36,457 bases of DNA from Clostridiales bacterium (GTDB taxonomy: Bacteria; Bacillota; Clostridia; Lachnospirales; Lachnospiraceae). The translations under genes and the position numbers were made by a program. Positions 1 to 8,626 of the stretch are shown here, piece after piece. How positions within the stretch are numbered: the stretch's first letter is position 1; each line of letters starts with the position of its first letter. Location: contig JAAZDK010000225.1 of NCBI GenBank assembly GCA_012512855.1, positions 1-36,457 of the forward strand, read 5' to 3'. The notes under the pieces were generated by a model. That model was given only the letters and a program-made list of their open reading frames with translations, searched no databases and had not been told where the DNA came from.

Positions 1-269
1 CCGATCGAAATACCATTATATTCAGAATTATAAGAGGTCAAATCAGTCTCAGCCGCTTTTTTTGTCAGCTCTTCATCCTTTTGCGGGGTAATATCATCCG
101 TAAATACTGCTTTATAAGCCTTCTCCTGCTTAATCCTGGCTTGTTCCTCAATAGGAGCCTTGGTCAATTCATATATATAGCTTAAAGCCAGACCGGAAAT
201 TAAAGTAATAATAAAGAGAGCAAGCGCATCCCTTATAAGAGTTGATTTCTGCTTTACCTTAGTTTGCAT
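1..269 (-). CDS. rnfG: Rnf complex subunit RnfG, N-terminal part (cut by window edge)
   Basis: RnfG is the periplasm-facing subunit of the ion-translocating ferredoxin:NAD+ oxidoreductase and carries a covalently bound FMN. Only the first 89 codons are in the window. They start MQTKVKQKSTLIRDALALFI and show a short basic N-terminus, one hydrophobic membrane helix at about residues 12-33, and then the start of the soluble domain. The FMN-binding threonine motif lies outside the window. The ATG at 267-269 sits inside the end of rnfD (11-base overlap) and has an AAAGGAG site about ten bases upstream, so the two genes are translationally coupled. Identity rests on the N-terminal architecture plus position directly after rnfC and rnfD. 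rnfE, rnfA and rnfB would be expected to the left. Confidence 0.85.
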   Translation of the reverse strand, partial: MQTKVKQKSTLIRDALALFIITLISGLALSYIYELTKAPIEEQARIKQEKAYKAVFTDDITPQKDEELTKKAAETDLTSYNSEYNGISI

Positions 270-1263
270 TGGCGCCACGCTCCTTTCCGAAGGGCCTTAT
301 GCGGGTGGCCTTCTCTATCAGGGGTACCAGCAGGTTGCAGAAAATGATAGCATAGGATACACCCTCTGCGCTGCCTCCCATAATACGGAACAGGCCGGTG
401 AACACGCCGCACAAAACGCCAAATATCGCCTGTCCGGTCAGAGTAATCGGACTTGTCACATAATCAGTCGCCATAAAGAAAGCACCAAGAAGCAAACCGC
501 CGCCTAATATATGTCCGAGAACAAAGTTTGCGTCTAAGCCATGGCCACCAAATAACAAAACAAATACAGCCAATGAAAGGATATAGGTAAAAGGAATTAT
601 TGGTGTAATAACTCTTCTAATTAAGAGGTATATTCCTCCTATCAATATCGCAATTGCACTTGTTTCACCAATTGTTCCCCCAATATTGCCAATTAACATG
701 CTTAACAGATCAACGCTTTCTCCGGCTTTAATTGCCGCCATCGGTGTTGCACCGCTTACAGCATCCGCTGTGCTTACAGCCAGATATCCATGCTGTATGT
801 AATCAAAAATTCCACTTGATGAAACCTTCTCTACAGCAAAGCTTGTCATTTTTACCGGGAAGCTGATAAGCATAAAGGCTCTTGCCGCCAGAGCTGGATT
901 CATAAAGTTTTGGCCCAGTCCGCCAAAGAGCATCTTAACCACCAGTATTGCAAACACTCCGCCAACAATAGCCATCCATACAGGCAGGCCTGCAGGCAGA
1001 TTGTATGCCAACAGAATACCTGTTACAACAGCACTGTAATCTCCGATTGTTGCCCGCTTTTTCATAAGCCTGCAATATATATACTCTGTCAAAACACATG
1101 AAAGAACCGTAGCAGCAATCAGCACCAATGCATTAATACCAAAGTTAAATATTCCGAATAAACCGGCAGGAATAAGTGCAATAACCACATCCTGCATTAT
1201 GCTTTTTGTCGTCACCGAGCTTCTGATATGGGGTCCGGCCGACACATGAAATAATTCGTTCAA
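259..1263 (-). CDS. rnfD: Rnf complex membrane subunit RnfD
   Basis: RnfD is an integral membrane subunit of the Rnf complex, which couples electron flow from reduced ferredoxin to NAD+ with sodium or proton export. The 334-residue length is normal for the family. The sequence has many hydrophobic helices, the family N-terminus (SAGPHIRSSVTTKSIMQDV), a conserved GQNFMNPALAARAF stretch near 117-130, and the covalent-flavin motif S170-G-A-T173, whose threonine is the expected FMN attachment site. It lies 35 bases after rnfC and overlaps rnfG, all in one operon. No irregularity is visible. Confidence 0.96.
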   Translation of the reverse strand: MNELFHVSAGPHIRSSVTTKSIMQDVVIALIPAGLFGIFNFGINALVLIAATVLSCVLTEYIYCRLMKKRATIGDYSAVVTGILLAYNLPAGLPVWMAIVGGVFAILVVKMLFGGLGQNFMNPALAARAFMLISFPVKMTSFAVEKVSSSGIFDYIQHGYLAVSTADAVSGATPMAAIKAGESVDLLSMLIGNIGGTIGETSAIAILIGGIYLLIRRVITPIIPFTYILSLAVFVLLFGGHGLDANFVLGHILGGGLLLGAFFMATDYVTSPITLTGQAIFGVLCGVFTGLFRIMGGSAEGVSYAIIFCNLLVPLIEKATRIRPFGKERGANAN

Positions 1264-1298
1264 AGCTTACACCTCTTTCTGAAATTATCACTGCTGCT

Positions 1299-2615
1299 TT
1301 ACTTTTTGCGACTGGCCAGTACTTTAGACCTCATCTGCATAATGGATTGTGTCAGACCTCTTTTTGCCGGGCATACATAGGAACAGCAACCACAGCCACA
1401 GCATTCCAGACCGTCATATTTTACAAAGCCCTCACTGTCGGAGCGGTTGCTTAATGCAGACAGCTCAAACGGCATCAGCCTTAATGGACATCTCATTATA
1501 CACCTTCCACATCGTATGCAGGCTTGCTCCTCAACAGCTGCCTTATCCTTTAAAAATGCCGTAAAGGCCGAGCTAATCTTGGTTACCGGAACATTACAAG
1601 TATAAATGGCATTTCCCATCATCGGCCCGCCTGATATTATTTTCTCAGGTGTCTCAACAAAGCCTCCTGCAGCTTCAATAAGCTCAGAGTAATCAGTACC
1701 TACCGGCACATTAAAGTTTTGAGGATTTTTTATGGCATCACCGGTTACTGTAATAATTCTTCGAATTAACGGTGTGCTTTTTGCCACTGCCATATATATA
1801 GCAATAACCGTGTCTATATTATTTACAATACAGCCAACATCTGCCGGCAGCTTTTTAGAATTCAGCTTCCTGCCGGTGGTTGCATAAACCAGCTGACGCT
1901 CACCACCCTGTGGATATTTGGTCTTCAACGCCATAACACTTATATTATCTTCCTTTGCCACAAGCTCGCCAAGAATTTTTATTGCCTCAGGCTTGTTATC
2001 CTCAATTGCTATAATACCTTTGGCCCTTTCAAACAATCTTAAGATAATCTTAAGACCGCCAATGATAGTCTCAGGCTGCTCCAGCATCATACGATAGTCG
2101 CTGGTCAGATAGGGTTCACACTCAGCTCCGTTTACAATAACATAATCAATTTTACTGTCATCCTTCGGAGTCAGCTTAACATGGGTGGGGAAGCCCGCTC
2201 CGCCCATTCCTACAATACCTGCATCCTTGACTATAGCCCTGATTTCCTCCTTACTCAGCCTGCTGTAATCCCTCTCCTGGCCAAAGCCCTCCACCTTATT
2301 ATATTCGTGGTCGTTTTCAATAACTATCGATTCAACCATAGTTCCCTGGACAACGAGTCTTTTTTCAATCGCCTTGACCGTACCCGATACGGCACTAATG
2401 ATATTTGAGGACACAAAGCCGCCGGCTTCTGCAATAATCTGTCCTGCAAGCACCTTGTCCCCTTTTGCCACAACGGGCTTGGCAGGTGCACCTATGTGCT
2501 GCACCAATGGATACACCAGCTCTCCCTTAGGCAGAAGGACGCTTGTAGGCTTGTCCTTTGTCAGGTCCTTACCGTCGTAGGTATGGATACCACCCGGAAA
2601 TGTCAATTTCGCCAT
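1299..2615 (-). CDS. rnfC: Rnf complex NADH-side subunit RnfC
   Basis: RnfC is the peripheral cytoplasmic subunit that exchanges electrons with NAD+. It contains a GMGGAGFP flavin/nucleotide-binding motif at 136-143. Near the C-terminus are two 4Fe-4S motifs: C366-x2-C369-x2-C372-x3-C376, then C405-x2-C408-x2-C411-x3-C415. The length of 438 residues is that of the short Firmicutes RnfC without the long C-terminal extension found in some proteobacteria. It is the first gene of the operon and has a candidate promoter about 190 bases upstream of its ATG. Confidence 0.97.
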   Translation of the reverse strand: MAKLTFPGGIHTYDGKDLTKDKPTSVLLPKGELVYPLVQHIGAPAKPVVAKGDKVLAGQIIAEAGGFVSSNIISAVSGTVKAIEKRLVVQGTMVESIVIENDHEYNKVEGFGQERDYSRLSKEEIRAIVKDAGIVGMGGAGFPTHVKLTPKDDSKIDYVIVNGAECEPYLTSDYRMMLEQPETIIGGLKIILRLFERAKGIIAIEDNKPEAIKILGELVAKEDNISVMALKTKYPQGGERQLVYATTGRKLNSKKLPADVGCIVNNIDTVIAIYMAVAKSTPLIRRIITVTGDAIKNPQNFNVPVGTDYSELIEAAGGFVETPEKIISGGPMMGNAIYTCNVPVTKISSAFTAFLKDKAAVEEQACIRCGRCIMRCPLRLMPFELSALSNRSDSEGFVKYDGLECCGCGCCSYVCPAKRGLTQSIMQMRSKVLASRKK

Positions 2616-2803
2616 ATTATGCCTTCTTTCTATTAGTTTTACTTTTTTAGTGATACATGACTTTTTGATACTTATAAATTTGTAAAATTATAGCGCTTTG
2701 TTAATTCTAATACGTTCTTTGTGAATTAATTTTCCATCCTTGTTAAGCTTTTTTCTTTCTTTGTGAACTAAAAAACAATGTATTTATGCCATTCCAAACA
2801 GAT

Positions 2804-2835
2804 CACATTATAGCACATAATGTGGTTTAGTTGAA
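2804..2835 (-). promoter_or_regulatory. Candidate rnf operon promoter with palindromic operator
   Basis: Read on the minus strand there is a TTCAAC box (2830-2835), a 17-base spacer and a perfect TATAAT (2807-2812). An 8-bp perfect inverted repeat, CACATTAT-N5-ATAATGTG (2804-2824), covers the -10 box, so a bound regulator would block polymerase. The untranslated leader to rnfC would be about 185 bases. The leader also holds several TTGTTAA/TTGTGAA-like half sites (near 2699, 2719 and 2758) that resemble halves of a Rex operator, but in direct rather than inverted orientation. Functional assignment is inference. Confidence 0.5.
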
Positions 2836-3003
2836 CATTTTTTTAGAATATATGAATAAAAATTCGATGAAAAGTTTTTGGTAATTATACTTTCTTTATT
2901 TAAGAGAAAAGTATTAATCATTAACAAAAATAAAACTGCATGCTTATAGGATAATAGAGCCATATTATTTGGTTAAAATCCCTAAAGCAGTCGGCTATCC
3001 TAA

Positions 3004-3114
3004 CTGGACCTGCGTCTGGAGCAAGCTATCCGAACCGTCACCGGCATCGGCTTCAAAAAGAAAAAGGTATTTACATTAACCTTGCGGCTAAAATGCAATA
3101 CCTTTTTGCCATAA
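3004..3114 (+). pseudogene. Possible remnant of the C-terminal end of an OmpR-type response regulator
   Basis: A short open stretch between in-frame stops at 3001 and 3112 reads LRLEQAIRTVTGIGFKKKK and then loses resemblance. The IRTVTGIGFK part looks like the last beta-hairpin of OmpR/PhoB winged-helix domains (typically IRTVRGIGYKF). There is no start codon, no upstream receiver domain, and nothing recognisable further left. It may be a decayed fragment left by a rearrangement or a chance match. Confidence 0.3.
3061..3107 (-). terminator. Probable terminator of spoIIID
   Basis: Perfect 11-bp arms (3061-3071 and 3097-3107) enclose a 25-base loop. On the minus strand the second arm runs into TTTTTCTTTTT. 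It lies just past the spoIIID stop codon. The stem is AT-rich and the loop is long, so strength is uncertain. Confidence 0.5.
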
Positions 3115-3139
3115 ATTGCACCGGCCATAATCCGACCTG

Positions 3140-3409
3140 CTAATAAGCCTGTGTATATCTGCTTTTGTTAAGATATTTTTCCTTTGTTGCCAAGCCACCT
3201 CTTATATGGCGCTCCGACTTGTTGAGGTCCAACACTACCCGCGCTTTCTCGGCGAGGGAGGGGTTAATTTGCGAAAGACGTTCAGTTACGTCTTTATGTA
3301 CGGTTGACTTTGAAATGCCAAACTGCTTTGCGGTCTGCCTCACAGTCGCATTGTTCTCAATGATATAATTAGCGATTTCAACCGCCCGTTCCTCTATATA
3401 GCCTTTCAT
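3140..3409 (-). CDS. spoIIID: Mother-cell sporulation transcription factor SpoIIID
   Basis: SpoIIID is a small DNA-binding protein acting in the mother cell after SigE, switching many genes on or off before SigK takes over. The 89-residue protein has the family signature: N-terminal YIEERAVEIANYI, a helix-turn-helix in TVRQTAKQFGISKSTVHKDV (about 22-41), the ERL-QINPSLAEK segment, and a basic C-terminal region (RHIRGGLATKEKYL) that contacts DNA. The chosen ATG matches the family N-terminus. The nearest AGGAG lies an unusually long 15 bases upstream, so translation may be modest. It is transcribed alone. It is strong evidence that the organism forms endospores. Confidence 0.96.
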   Translation of the reverse strand: MKGYIEERAVEIANYIIENNATVRQTAKQFGISKSTVHKDVTERLSQINPSLAEKARVVLDLNKSERHIRGGLATKEKYLNKSRYTQAY

Positions 3410-3508
3410 AGTTTCTGCGTCTGTCTCCTGACAGAACGCATTCCCCCTTATTATCGTTGTTGTTACATTGTATGCAGGGGAAAACGGCTATAGTACACCC
3501 AAATAAAA

Positions 3509-3555
3509 ACTTCTATATAACAAGCATTTTCCTTGGTCACTTGTTATATAGAAGT
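3509..3555 (-). terminator. Strong intrinsic terminator of the lplABC-type operon
   Basis: Sixteen-base perfect arms (3509-3524 and 3540-3555) flank a 15-base loop. On the minus strand the hairpin is followed by TTTTTATTT. It starts 22 bases after the stop codon of the last permease gene. A run of A and T on the other side could make it partly bidirectional. Confidence 0.88.
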
Positions 3556-3576
3556 ATTTTAAATCATTTAAATTTA

Positions 3577-4497
3577 CTATTCTTTGATACCACCTATAGT
3601 CAAGCCGGTTACAAAGTATCTCTGCAGGAACGGATACAACGCAACAATTGGCAAGCTGGTAAGAATTGTTGCTGACGCACGTATTGATACTGTTGTTACC
3701 TGTGTGCTGGCACCTGACTGGCTGGCCACACGGGATGCGTCCGCATTGCCGCTTAGCTGGCTGACGCTGGACAACAGCTTCATCAGCTCATACTGCAGGG
3801 TTGTCAGGTTATCATTCATTCTGTTGTAAAGCATGGTGTCAAACCATGAATTCCACTGATATACTGCTATGAACAGGGCTATCGTTGCAAATACCGGTTT
3901 ACACAATGGAACAATAATCTTTACAAATATAGTGGTAAAGTTTGCTCCATCAATCATAGCCGATTCCTGTAGGCTCTCCGGCAAACCGTTTATATATGTG
4001 CGTATTACAAGCATGTTAAAGGCACTTACCATTCCGGGCAGGATATATACCCAGAAGCTGTTTGCAAGTCCCAATGCCCTGTTTAACAGGAAGGTAGGAA
4101 TTAGGCCACCGTTAACATACATTGTGAGTACGTACAGCACTGTTATCGGTTTAGCAAAGACATAATCCTTGCGGCTAACAACATAAGCAATAAGAGCTGT
4201 AGTAGAAAGCTGTAGGACGGTAGCCACAACAGTTCTCAGAACCGAGATATAAAAGCCTGTAATTATATTATCCTTTCTCAGAACCGTTATATAGTTTTGC
4301 CAGGTAAACTTGCGGGGTACAAGATGAATACCACCACGCAACGAATCTATTGCATCGTTGAAGGATACAGCCAAAGTGTTCAGTATTGGATACAGGGTCA
4401 CTATAACAAATATTGTCAGTATCAAACCTATTATGAAAGAATATATTAATCCTCCTATATCGATACGCTTGTGTCTTTTAATTACTGTCTTCATCAT
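3577..4497 (-). CDS. Carbohydrate ABC transporter permease, LplC/YtcP type
   Basis: This is the second membrane subunit of a sugar ABC importer of the LplABC group. The 306-residue protein has about six hydrophobic helices and the permease EAA-loop region (ESLQESAMIDGANF, then VPLCKP) that docks on the ATPase. It ends with the family-typical QRYFVTGLTIGGIKE. Two adjacent ATG codons (4497 and 4494) follow an AGGGGGTGG site. It lies 9 bases after the LplB-type gene. No ATPase gene is nearby, which is usual: such importers generally share an MsmX-type ATPase encoded elsewhere. Confidence 0.93.
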   Translation of the reverse strand: MMKTVIKRHKRIDIGGLIYSFIIGLILTIFVIVTLYPILNTLAVSFNDAIDSLRGGIHLVPRKFTWQNYITVLRKDNIITGFYISVLRTVVATVLQLSTTALIAYVVSRKDYVFAKPITVLYVLTMYVNGGLIPTFLLNRALGLANSFWVYILPGMVSAFNMLVIRTYINGLPESLQESAMIDGANFTTIFVKIIVPLCKPVFATIALFIAVYQWNSWFDTMLYNRMNDNLTTLQYELMKLLSSVSQLSGNADASRVASQSGASTQVTTVSIRASATILTSLPIVALYPFLQRYFVTGLTIGGIKE

Positions 4498-4506
4498 CCC
4501 ACCCCC

Positions 4507-5469
4507 TTAGAACAGCCTTTCTTCACCGGCAAGCTTAGCTGCAAGGTTGCCAAGGTAAATCAGGATAATACTTACCAGGCTTCTGAAAATACCCGCTGCT
4601 GTACCCAGTGAATAGTCAGTTAAGCTAATACCGTATTTTAACACATATATATCAATGGTTTGGGAGACGCTTTGTACTATTCCGTTTGTTAACAGGTATT
4701 GTATTTCAAAACCAGCGTTCAAAACCCATCCGATATTAATCAGCAAAAGGATAAAAATAGTCGGTTTAATTCCGGGTAAAGTTATATGCCACATTTTGCG
4801 AAGCCTTCCGGCTCCGTCTATTGATGCAGCTTCGTAAAGATCCGGATTGATGGCTGTAATGGCGGCAAGATAGATAATACTGTTCCATCCGGTTTCCTTC
4901 CATACATTTGCAAAGCCTACAATCCACCAGAAAAGACTCTTATAGGTAAAGAAATTAATAGGAGCGTCAAGTATCTTCAGGCTGACAAGCAGCTCATTTA
5001 CTATTCCATTCTCAGGTGAAAGACAATCTCTTAAAATTCCGCAAACTATAATCCATGACAAAAAGTGTGGCAAATAAGATATAGTCTGCACAAACTTCTT
5101 GGGTCCCTTGTGCTTAACCTCATTAAGTACAAGGGCAAATCCTACGGCAAAAATAAAGCTCAGTACCAGATTGATAACACCCATAGCCAGAGTATTTCTG
5201 ATAACTCTAAGGAAATCACTGTTACCAACAAACAATTCCTTAAATTTATCCAAGCCTATAAACTCCGATCCGAAAATACCTTTCTGGGGCTTATACTTCT
5301 GGAATGCCATAATCCAGCCAAGAAGCGGTACATAGTTAAACAATATGACATACGCAACAAAAGGAATTGACAATAAAATTAATTCCTTCTGCTTCTTAAT
5401 CACTTTCCAGCTTATTTTTTTATTCCCTTGATTTACACTTATCGCATTAACATTATTTTTCCTAGCCAT
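4507..5469 (-). CDS. Carbohydrate ABC transporter permease, LplB type
   Basis: This is the first membrane subunit of the same importer. The 320-residue protein has a basic cytoplasmic N-terminus, six predicted helices, and an EAA loop reading DLYEAASIDGAGRLRKMWHI near 217-236. The C-terminus LGNLAAKLAGEERLF is common in LplB homologues. It lies 100 bases downstream of the binding-protein gene and just upstream of the partner permease. Substrate cannot be read from the sequence. Relatives import oligosaccharides from plant polysaccharides. Confidence 0.93.
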   Translation of the reverse strand: MARKNNVNAISVNQGNKKISWKVIKKQKELILLSIPFVAYVILFNYVPLLGWIMAFQKYKPQKGIFGSEFIGLDKFKELFVGNSDFLRVIRNTLAMGVINLVLSFIFAVGFALVLNEVKHKGPKKFVQTISYLPHFLSWIIVCGILRDCLSPENGIVNELLVSLKILDAPINFFTYKSLFWWIVGFANVWKETGWNSIIYLAAITAINPDLYEAASIDGAGRLRKMWHITLPGIKPTIFILLLINIGWVLNAGFEIQYLLTNGIVQSVSQTIDIYVLKYGISLTDYSLGTAAGIFRSLVSIILIYLGNLAAKLAGEERLF

Positions 5470-5569
5470 TAGTTTTACATACCCTCTTTACAAAAGCAGG
5501 TGGCTGTGGCAATCGTCCTGTCCAACCACCTGCTTGTATATTAATCTAGTTTACGATTTATCAGCTCTA

Positions 5570-7222
5570 TTAATTAGGTCTCTTTCCAGTAACGAACTCA
5601 ATTCTGTCATATACAGCTTCCTGCATCCAATCAAAGAATACCTGAGGATTTACTGAATAATATGCGTCCAGATATTCCTGCCAGGTCTTCTCGAAATCAT
5701 CAGCTATAACAACCTGAGGCAGCCACTGCTTCTTGGTCTCTTCCATCTTGTTCCATACTATTCCGCCAGGTGTATCGGCAGGCAGTGAGTTAACATAAGA
5801 CCACATCGGATACCAAGGCTCCTTGGTTCCGTCGATTTCGTTGTAGTCGAGCATCTCAACAAAGGTCTTAGCGCCATAAGCTGCCAGGCATTCCTGCTCA
5901 TCTTTGCTTAAGCTTGCAAAGAACTCACCAGGCTGCTGACTAGGATTAATAGCATTCTTTCCGTCAGGATGCATACCTGAGTAGTTAGGGAAGTAGCTGT
6001 AAGGGCAGAAGTGTGAAGCCTTGTAATCGGAGCTTACAGCTCTGTCTCTCATCTCCTGTGTTCTGTAGAAGAGGCCGTTTTCGTCTACAAGATAGTCAAC
6101 ATCCTTAACACCCCAGCTACGAAGTGTTATAATTTCAGGATCAAGCAAATCGTTAACAAACTTCAGAGCGCCCTCAACGTCCTTACAGCTGGTGGTGATG
6201 CACAAGCCACCGGTAAGAACCTGAGCTTCGTTAACAGCATAATACATTTCATGCATACCAGGCTCGATTGTGATTCCCAAAGGAACATATGTGCAGCCCT
6301 CAAGCTTCTGAGCCTTGATGGAGTCTTCTGCTGTCTGGAAGTCCCATCTCTGCTCAACCATGCAAAGAACACGGCCGCTTGCGATGTTGGCAAGGAACTG
6401 ATCGTGGTCGTTTGTCATGAACTGAGGATTGATGATGCCCTTCTTGTATTCCTCATTAAGCTTCTGGAAGTATCTCTTTGCAGTAGGTGTTACATTGTAG
6501 TCAGAAACCTTGTAGGTCTTGGGATCAACTATACAACGACCGTTGTTCGGCCATCCGTCCAGGAACTGAGGCGGATTCTCAAGGCAGAAGTAAAACCAGT
6601 CATAGCAAAGGATATCGAAAGGAATTACTGGTGTACCATCAGGCATTGTGGGATTAGCCGCATAGTATCTCTCCAGCAGATCAAACAGCTGATCAAGAGA
6701 TTCGATTACAGGGTAATTGTCCCACTTTAATACTCTGGTCTGAATCCAGAATGCTTCTCCGCTATGATATGTATCCATAGCCTTGATGTTGATGTTATCA
6801 AACTGAGGTATGGAATAGATGTGTCCGTCTTCCTGCCTCAATGACTCCCACTGGGTTTCGCTCCAGAAAGCCTTAAGGTTCGGGAACTTATCCAAATAAG
6901 GATCAATAGCTACTACAGCGCCTGCTTCCTGCAACTGAGGGCTCCAGTTCATGAAGTCAGGATATTCACCGCTGGCAATATACATACCAACTGCTTCTTC
7001 AGCTGTCTGACCGGTTAACCAGGTCTCTTTACACTGTGCACCGATTTTTTCTGCAATAATTTTCTTGATTTCATTATCAGCAGTAAGCTCAATACCCTGT
7101 CTGTCAAAGAATGCTGTAAATTCCTTGACCTTGGAGGATGAGCCCTTATCTTTACCGCAAGCTGCGAGCAAAGATGCTGATACTACAATACCGAGAAGTA
7201 TTGTTAGTATTCTTCTTTTCAT
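5570..7222 (-). CDS. Extracellular solute-binding lipoprotein, LplA-type sugar transporter
   Basis: This lipid-anchored receptor delivers an oligosaccharide to the LplBC-type permeases. A type II signal peptide ends in the lipobox LLAAC with the lipidated cysteine at residue 22. The mature part has the size and aromatic-rich character of the large family 1 solute-binding proteins (550 residues in total). Tryptophans and tyrosines are frequent throughout, as expected for stacking against sugars. A GGGAGGG site lies ten bases before the ATG. It is the first gene of its transcript and is immediately downstream of the two-component genes that probably control it. Confidence 0.93.
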   Translation of the reverse strand: MKRRILTILLGIVVSASLLAACGKDKGSSSKVKEFTAFFDRQGIELTADNEIKKIIAEKIGAQCKETWLTGQTAEEAVGMYIASGEYPDFMNWSPQLQEAGAVVAIDPYLDKFPNLKAFWSETQWESLRQEDGHIYSIPQFDNINIKAMDTYHSGEAFWIQTRVLKWDNYPVIESLDQLFDLLERYYAANPTMPDGTPVIPFDILCYDWFYFCLENPPQFLDGWPNNGRCIVDPKTYKVSDYNVTPTAKRYFQKLNEEYKKGIINPQFMTNDHDQFLANIASGRVLCMVEQRWDFQTAEDSIKAQKLEGCTYVPLGITIEPGMHEMYYAVNEAQVLTGGLCITTSCKDVEGALKFVNDLLDPEIITLRSWGVKDVDYLVDENGLFYRTQEMRDRAVSSDYKASHFCPYSYFPNYSGMHPDGKNAINPSQQPGEFFASLSKDEQECLAAYGAKTFVEMLDYNEIDGTKEPWYPMWSYVNSLPADTPGGIVWNKMEETKKQWLPQVVIADDFEKTWQEYLDAYYSVNPQVFFDWMQEAVYDRIEFVTGKRPN

Positions 7223-7267
7223 AAAAACTAAACCCTCCCAAAATTATATATTCTCACAAAAGTGATG

Positions 7268-7338
7268 CTTATATTTTCACATATTTTTAACAAAAAGAAA
7301 TCATACAAAGTATATAAAAAACTACTACAAAGTATATA
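7268..7338 (-). promoter_or_regulatory. Candidate lplA promoter with AraC-type direct repeats
   Basis: The 13-mer tacaaagtatata occurs twice, at 7304-7316 and 7326-7338, exactly 22 bases apart (two helical turns). On the minus strand these lie 7 bases upstream of a poor -35 (7291-7296), a 17-base spacer and a TATAAG -10 (7268-7273), giving a leader of about 40 bases before lplA. Tandem sites next to a weak -35 suit an AraC-family activator such as the neighbouring regulator. The distal copy overlaps the terminator hairpin. Function is inferred. Confidence 0.45.
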
Positions 7339-7359
7339 TGTACATCTTTGCAGTAGTTT
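7319..7359 (-). terminator. Terminator of the two-component operon
   Basis: Arms 7319-7332 and 7346-7359 pair over 14 bases with one G-U, enclosing a 13-base loop. On the minus strand the stem is followed by a T-rich run (TTTTTTATAT counting the last stem bases). It begins 24 bases after the regulator stop codon. Confidence 0.75.
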
Positions 7360-7383
7360 ATTAAAAAAAATTAGTTATTTCTA

Positions 7384-8094
7384 CTAATTATCCATGCTGC
7401 TTATATTCCGCTTCCTGAAGCCTGTGGGGGTTGTTCCGTATACCTCCTCGAATTTGTTAATAAAATACTCAAGGTTTTTATATCCCGACTCCACGGCCAC
7501 CTCATATATCTTTTTGTCGGTATGCAGAATCATTTCAGCCGCCTTGCGGATACGTATATTGTTCAAGTATTCCTTGAAGCTGCAGCCGTATTGCTTGTTG
7601 AACAGCTGCCCCAGATAAGCGCTGTTGAAATAATATTTTTCAGCAAAATACTTCAGGCTTATATTATCGGCATAATTATCCTCTATCTCTGCTTCAATAA
7701 GCTCGATTATCCCTTTGGATTTATTCTGTCTTACCTGCATAAGATAATCGGCGTATTCCTCCATGAACTGCTGGAACCTCAGGCAGTTTTCATTGCTGGT
7801 TTTTGATGCAAATACCGTTTCCTTGATATACTGCATAATCTCTTCCTGATCAATATCGGTATCCTGCTTGTATGCAAGCCCCAGCATTTTGTAGATAAGG
7901 TACTGGACGTTTTTGCTCACCATGTCCGGATCCATGCTTTTGTCCATCATACTTTTATATACGGTTTTGGCTTCCTCTTTTATCCTTGACTTATCATTAA
8001 TCTCTATGGCATGAATGAGCTCATCCATATATTTTCTGATCCTTGGAAAGAGCCATAAATTTATCATCGTTCTGGGAAAGCTCACAATGGACAT
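7384..8094 (-). pseudogene. YesN-type response regulator, C-terminal AraC DNA-binding part (frameshifted)
   Basis: This is the output half of an AraC-family response regulator. The last 100 residues form a typical double helix-turn-helix: first HTH around NISLKYFAEKYYFNSAYLGQLF, second around KIYEVAVESGYKNLEYFINKF, followed by the family signature YGTTPTGFRKRN. Before it lies the helical linker usual in YesN proteins. The reading frame is offset by one base from the receiver half (8021-8626). Real homology starts near 8037, where RKYMDELIHA continues the linker, so the first 20 or so residues of this open frame are out-of-frame readings of the upstream segment. Removing one A from the run at 8032-8035 joins the halves into a normal regulator of about 413 residues. 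Confidence 0.8.
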
Positions 8095-8626
8095 AGGTCA
8101 TATCACCTGAAAGCTCCATCTTGTCCTGCACATACCTAATGTCGATATCGTCGCATTTGCCCCATAAAACAGCCATCAGATGATGATATGCCTTTGCATC
8201 ATCCTTCCTGCTTTCCTTCTTGTCCGCTTCTTTTCTGTAATCGTTCATTATTCTTCGGATTGTTGCCAGCAGCTCCTCGCTCTGTATCGGCTTTAGGATA
8301 TAATCACAGCAGCCGTATTGAATTGCCGTCTTGGCATACTGGAAATCGTAATATCCGCTGAGAAATATAAATCTGGCATCCGACAGCTTATTCTCTTTTA
8401 CATAGGTTAAAAATTCAATGCCGTCCATCTGAGGCATTTTTATATCAGAAATTATAAGATCATAAGTATTGTTCTTCAACAATTCGATCGCAGTAGCGCC
8501 ATTGCTTGCTTCACCGCTTATGCAGTAGCCTTCCGCTTCCCAGTCTATCAAAGCGGCAAGCCCTTTTCGGATAAACGGTTCGTCATCCACTACCAAAACC
8601 TTTAAAAGGGAATCAGCAGCCTTCAT
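8021..8626 (-). pseudogene. YesN-type response regulator, N-terminal receiver part (frameshifted)
   Basis: This is the receiver half of the regulator paired with the adjacent kinase. It has the acidic pocket D14-D15, the phosphorylated aspartate D61 in SDIKMPQMDG, S90 and the lysine K112 in YILKPIQ. All catalytic residues are present, so the domain itself looks intact. After about 195 residues the frame ends (SKDQKIYG, stop) at a run of four A in the coding strand, and the linker and AraC domain continue in another frame. The start ATG overlaps the kinase stop codon by four bases, so the two are translationally coupled. The shift could be a real mutation, a sequencing error, or, less likely, programmed. 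Confidence 0.82.
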
